The notes under the pieces: model-generated | The model's input: the letters and a program-made list of their open reading frames with translations, nothing else | Database searches by the model: none | Told to the model about the DNA's origin: nothing | Assembly: GCA_002328865.1 (NCBI GenBank) | Contig: DCWO01000107.1 | Location: 1 to 18,978, forward strand | Origin: Dehalococcoidia bacterium UBA2160 | GTDB lineage: Bacteria > Chloroflexota > Dehalococcoidia > Lucifugimonadales > UBA1123 | Reading direction: 5' to 3' | DNA: 18,978 nucleotides | Part shown: in pieces, positions 16,119 through 18,978 of the stretch | Numbering within the stretch: the first letter of the stretch is position 1 | Layout: each line of letters opens with the position of its first letter | Position numbers and translations under genes: made by a program

Positions 16119-18443
16119 ATGACGCCTACGACATCCGACACAACAAATAGACGCCACACCTCGCACTGGGGCGCGTTCACCGCCGCGGTTCAAAACGGAA
16201 AGCTGGTTGGCGTCACGCCGTTCGAGAAAGACAGCGACCCAGCAACGTATCTCAAGTCGATTCCGGGCGCCGTCCATTCCGAGGCCAGGATTGCCGGGCC
16301 GGTGGTTCGCAAGGGTTGGCTTGAAAACGGTCCGGGCGGAAATCGGGAGTCACGAGGCGCCGAGCCGTTCGTCGCGGTTTCGTGGGACAACGCCCTTGAC
16401 CTGGTCGCCGACGAGCTCCGGCGCGTCAAACGCGACTTCCGCAATGAGTCGATTATGGCCGGATCATACGGTTGGTCAAGCGCCGGCAAATTCCACCACG
16501 CCCGAACGCAATTGCATCGCTTCATGAACTGCTTCGGCGGCTTCACCGGGCAGATTGGCACGTACAGCACCGCTGCTGCAACTGCGATCATGCCGCATGT
16601 TGTTGGAACCGCGACAGCAGCGCTGGCGGGTACATCCTCGAAAAGCATCTCGGACCACGCCCAGCTCATGGTGTGCTTTGGCGGCTTGCCGCTCGGTAAC
16701 ATGCAGTCGGCGGTCGGCGGCGTCGGTGACCACGACACGCTGCGATGGCTCCGCGAGGCGCGAGCGAACGGATGCGAATTCGTGAGCATCAGCCCGATAC
16801 GCGAAGACATGGCTGAGTTCATCCAAGCGGGCTGGCTGCAACCGAAACCGAACACGGACACGGCCGTCATGCTGGCGCTGGCCCACGTGCTCGCCACGGA
16901 GTCGCTGCACGACGAAGGTTTCCTGAGCAGCCATTGCGTCGGATACGACAGTTTCGAGCGCTACGTGTTGGGCGAATCCGACGGTCAACCCAAAACGCCG
17001 GAGTGGGCTGCTGCTATTTCCGGGACCGAAGCTGACGCGATACGCAGCCTCGCGAGGCGGATGTCCTCGACCCGGACGATGTTGACATGCACCTACTCAC
17101 TCCAACGCGGCGACCACGGCGAGCAGCCGTTTTGGATGGTGGTCGTGCTGGCCGCGATGTTGGGCCAAATCGGCTTACCCGGCGGCGGCTTCGCCATGGG
17201 GTACGGTTCGATTGGCGTCAACAGAGACGCTGCCAGAGACCTGAGCGTGCCCATCCTCCCAGCGGGTCGAAACCCCGTCGAAAGCTCGATACCAGTCGCT
17301 CGGATATCCGACATGTTGCTCCATCCAGGCGAGCCATACCAGTTCAATGGCATGGATTGCAGGTACCCGGACATCAAGCTCGTCTACTGGTCGGGCGGCA
17401 ACCCATTCCACCATCATCAGGACGTGAACAGGCTTATCCGCGCCTGGCAGGGGCCTGACACGATCATCGTCAACGAGCCGTGGTGGACCGCGACGGCGCG
17501 ACACGCCGACATAGTTCTGCCCGCGACGACGTCGCTCGAACGAAACGACCTGAGCGCCAGCGCCGGCGACCGTTTCGTCATGGCGATGCAAAAGTCCGTG
17601 GAACCGGTCGGCGATGCTCGCAACGATTTCGACATCTTTCTGGGTTTGGCCAGGCGTCTCGGAATAGCCGAAGCCTTCGACGAAGGTCGCGACGAAGAAG
17701 CCTGGGTTCGCCATTTGTACGATCTAACGCATCGATTCGCCGCGCAAAGGGGTGTCGAACTGCCCGGATTCGATGCGTTCTGGGAGCAAGGTTTCGTCGA
17801 GATTCCGCCGCCGGCCAAGCCGTTCGTGATGTTCGACGACTTCCGGTCCGACCCAGAGGAACATCCTTTGCGCACGCCTAGTGGAAAAGTCGAGATATTC
17901 TCGGAAAAGATCGCGGGGTTCGGGTACGACGATTGTCCCGGTCATCCCGTGTGGCAGGAGCCCGTCGAGTGGTTGGGAGCGGAGTCAGCGAAGCGATACC
18001 CCCTGCACCTGATCTCTAACCAACCCAGCGCCCGGTTGCATTCCCAGATGGACCAGGGCAGCGTCAGTAGAGACACGAAGATCAGAGGCCGCGAACCGAT
18101 CACCATGCACACCGACGACGCGACGGCCCGGGGGCTGGCGGACGGCGACATCGCGCGGGTCTTCAACGATCGAGGCGAAGTGCTTGCCGGCGTAGCAATA
18201 TCCGACGGCATTCTCCCAGGAGTCGTCGCGCTAGCCACCGGCGCGTGGTACGACCCGCTCGAACCCGGCAAGGCAGGGACGCTGGACATACACGGCAATC
18301 CCAACGTGCTGACGCTGGACAAGGGAACGTCAAAGCTGGCTCAGGGCCCGGCCGCCCAAAGCGCCCTCGTCGAGATAGATCGCTACGACGGGGTGTTGCC
18401 CGAGATCACCGTGTTCTCGCAGCCAACGGTCATCGAACGGTAA
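16119..18443 (+). CDS. Molybdopterin oxidoreductase, BisC/DMSO/TMAO-reductase type, cytoplasmic
   Basis: Type III DMSO-reductase-family molybdoenzyme of 774 residues with a bis-molybdopterin guanine dinucleotide cofactor. Relatives reduce biotin or methionine sulfoxide, DMSO or TMAO. The N-terminal SHWGAF (15-20) replaces an iron-sulfur domain: there is no CxxC cluster motif. SYGWSSAG (116-123) gives the expected Mo-ligand Ser121, with Tyr117 and Trp119 as in DMSO reductase. GGFTGQIGTYSTAAA (140-154), SGGNPFHHHQDVNRL and the C-terminal SNQPSARLHSQMDQG cofactor-binding segment are also present. The start is firm: an in-frame TAG lies directly before the ATG and AGGGAGAG precedes it. There is thus no twin-arginine signal, so the enzyme is predicted cytoplasmic, like BisC. 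No chaperone or c-type cytochrome partner is adjacent. Exact substrate unknown. Confidence 0.92.
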   Translation: MTPTTSDTTNRRHTSHWGAFTAAVQNGKLVGVTPFEKDSDPATYLKSIPGAVHSEARIAGPVVRKGWLENGPGGNRESRGAEPFVAVSWDNALDLVADELRRVKRDFRNESIMAGSYGWSSAGKFHHARTQLHRFMNCFGGFTGQIGTYSTAAATAIMPHVVGTATAALAGTSSKSISDHAQLMVCFGGLPLGNMQSAVGGVGDHDTLRWLREARANGCEFVSISPIREDMAEFIQAGWLQPKPNTDTAVMLALAHVLATESLHDEGFLSSHCVGYDSFERYVLGESDGQPKTPEWAAAISGTEADAIRSLARRMSSTRTMLTCTYSLQRGDHGEQPFWMVVVLAAMLGQIGLPGGGFAMGYGSIGVNRDAARDLSVPILPAGRNPVESSIPVARISDMLLHPGEPYQFNGMDCRYPDIKLVYWSGGNPFHHHQDVNRLIRAWQGPDTIIVNEPWWTATARHADIVLPATTSLERNDLSASAGDRFVMAMQKSVEPVGDARNDFDIFLGLARRLGIAEAFDEGRDEEAWVRHLYDLTHRFAAQRGVELPGFDAFWEQGFVEIPPPAKPFVMFDDFRSDPEEHPLRTPSGKVEIFSEKIAGFGYDDCPGHPVWQEPVEWLGAESAKRYPLHLISNQPSARLHSQMDQGSVSRDTKIRGREPITMHTDDATARGLADGDIARVFNDRGEVLAGVAISDGILPGVVALATGAWYDPLEPGKAGTLDIHGNPNVLTLDKGTSKLAQGPAAQSALVEIDRYDGVLPEITVFSQPTVIER

Positions 18444-18489
18444 CGCGCGGACGCCATGCGTGAGCGTGACATTCTTGGTTTCAGGTCAC

Positions 18490-18536
18490 CGGGCTTTGGA
18501 CGGTACAACATGAACGCAGAACATACCGTTGGCCCG
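18490..18536. terminator. Possible hairpin downstream of the molybdoenzyme gene
   Basis: CGGGC (18490-18494) can pair with GCCCG (18532-18536), and ACGGTA (18500-18505) with TACCGT (18524-18529). This gives an interrupted 11-base-pair stem with an 18-base loop, starting 47 bases after the stop. No T-run follows, so it is at best a factor-dependent or weak terminator. Confidence 0.25.
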
Positions 18537-18569
18537 CAACAGCGGGGCCGACAACCGTGTCCATATTGT

Positions 18570-18590
18570 CTCAGGTTTGGGAAATCTGAG
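18570..18590. terminator. Hairpin just downstream of the mini desulforedoxin-like genes
   Basis: CTCAGGTTT (18570-18578) and AAATCTGAG (18582-18590) form a 9-base stem with one G-U-type pair around a GGG loop. On the minus strand it begins five bases after the stop of the second mini-gene, where a terminator would be expected. No T-run follows, so its terminator role is uncertain. Confidence 0.35.
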
Positions 18591-18595
18591 GGGGG

Positions 18596-18739
18596 TTAGT
18601 CTGAGGAGGGGAGCTTCCGGGGCTGCTGGACATCCATCTCCGACGAATGGCACTGGACGGCACCTTCGCCTGCCTTCGTACAAAGGACCATGGTTCCGCA
18701 CGTTTCGCACTGATATCGCCTGCCGAGCTGGTTTGCCAT
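18596..18739 (-). CDS. Desulforedoxin-like mini-protein, 47 residues (second of tandem pair)
   Basis: A very small predicted iron- or zinc-binding protein resembling desulforedoxin and the N-terminal domain of desulfoferrodoxin. Seen: RRYQCETCGTMVLCTKAGEG, with Cys11-x2-Cys14 as the first ligand pair, an extra Cys20, and Cys30-His31 where desulforedoxins have a Cys-Cys pair. The tail ends LPSSD. The ATG follows GGCGGAG by seven bases, and the codon frame is clean to TAA. It lies 59 bases downstream of a paralogue with an intact Cys-Cys pair. The site could be Cys3His, could use Cys20, or could be altered in metal preference. Function is unknown; electron transfer or a structural rubredoxin-like site are the obvious options. 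Confidence 0.78.
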   Translation of the reverse strand: MANQLGRRYQCETCGTMVLCTKAGEGAVQCHSSEMDVQQPRKLPSSD

Positions 18740-18798
18740 CTAGTCACTCCGCCTCAAAGGATACTGAATCGGTCGGATTGTGTTTCTCGGAGTTACTG

Positions 18799-18921
18799 CT
18801 ACGTCTTCTTTGTCATGGGCTCGCTGCAACAAATGATTGCACCTTCGTCAGAGCCGCGCGTGACAACGAATTCCGAGCCACACTTTGCGCAGGAGTACCG
18901 CTTTCCGGTTTCTGTAGCCAA
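18799..18921 (-). CDS. Desulforedoxin-like mini-protein, 40 residues (first of tandem pair)
   Basis: A 40-residue predicted desulforedoxin-type metal-site protein. After a short N-terminus (GKRY at 6-9) come Cys11-x2-Cys14-Gly, a hydrophobic strand (EFVVTRG), and Cys31-Cys32 followed by SEPM. That is the four-Cys arrangement of desulforedoxin, which binds one Fe in a rubredoxin-like site and works as a homodimer of ~36-residue chains. The start is probably TTG (18919-18921), with AAGAGG eight bases upstream; an in-frame stop further upstream rules out a long extension. A perfect -10 box lies about 40 bases upstream. It is probably co-transcribed with the 47-residue paralogue. It is small enough to be missed by automatic annotation. 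Confidence 0.75.
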   Translation of the reverse strand: MATETGKRYSCAKCGSEFVVTRGSDEGAIICCSEPMTKKT

Positions 18922-18957
18922 GGTTTCTACCTCTTCGCTTTGAACAATTGATAAAAG

Positions 18958-18963
18958 ATTATA
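18958..18963 (-). promoter_or_regulatory. -10 box of the mini desulforedoxin-like pair
   Basis: A perfect TATAAT on the minus strand, in AT-rich surroundings unlike the rest of the window. A start near 18951 would give a leader of about 30 bases carrying the AAGAGG ribosome-binding site. A -35 at normal spacing would fall beyond base 18978 and cannot be seen. Confidence 0.5.
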
Positions 18964-18978
18964 GCACTACATCTTATC

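Noticed and set aside
17386..17430. His-rich FHHHQD stretch in the molybdoenzyme as a novel metal site
   Set aside because: From memory, GGNPFHHHQD-like sequence is a normal conserved feature of this oxidoreductase family, so it is not novel.
18486..18710. 74-codon minus-strand open frame after the molybdoenzyme
   Set aside because: It overlaps the 47-residue mini-gene in another frame and lacks a start signal; the Cys-motif frame is the better explanation.
18529..18951. 140-codon plus-strand open frame at the right end
   Set aside because: It is antisense to the two mini desulforedoxin-like genes, has no ribosome-binding site or known domain, and its translation looks like shadow coding.

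Overview
The window is a densely packed, GC-rich bacterial chromosome segment made almost entirely of protein-coding genes. No rRNA, tRNA, insertion sequence or CRISPR array was seen. The gene mix suggests Chloroflexota, perhaps a Dehalococcoidia or SAR202-like lineage. It combines a short single-module EF-Ts, ribosomal protein S2 with an Ala/Pro-rich tail, a lipoprotein with a Pro/Thr linker before a DUF3179 domain, a NIPSNAP protein, a DUF885 peptidase-like protein and mini desulforedoxin-like proteins. This placement is an inference from gene content; no marker phylogeny was run.

Region 1 (1-2226, minus strand) is the translation operon rpsB-tsf-pyrH. It has a recognisable promoter upstream of rpsB, and pyrH runs off the left edge. 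Region 2 (2338-5054, minus) is a DUF885 protein followed 3 bases later by galE. Region 3 (5128-8426, plus) holds a divergent fold-type IV aminotransferase, a two-domain NIPSNAP protein and a class III aminotransferase. It ends at a strong, probably bidirectional terminator shared with the convergent, membrane-anchored HtrA-type protease (8489-9634, minus).

Region 4 (9868-11717, plus) has a DUF3179 lipoprotein and then tatA with its own good promoter and terminator. Converging on it is a minus-strand set, rlmD-like methyltransferase, maf, tatB-like and tatC (14807-11719). Its last three genes are joined by GTGA stop/start overlaps, so the parts of one Tat translocase are split between two convergent transcripts. 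Region 5 (15024-18443, plus) contains lipA and a BisC/DMSO-reductase-type molybdoenzyme without a signal peptide.

Region 6 (18596-18978, minus) has two tandem mini-genes of 40 and 47 codons, easily missed by gene callers, encoding desulforedoxin-like Cys-cluster proteins behind a perfect TATAAT box.

Most of the window is housekeeping: translation, lipoate synthesis, rRNA modification, Tat export and nucleotide sanitation. The parts most worth a second look are the tandem desulforedoxin-like mini-genes, the unusual active-site positions of the fold-type IV aminotransferase and its NIPSNAP/class III neighbours, the four-Cys motif in the class III aminotransferase, and the S2 tail. I do not see clear evidence of a wholly new defence or mobile system.
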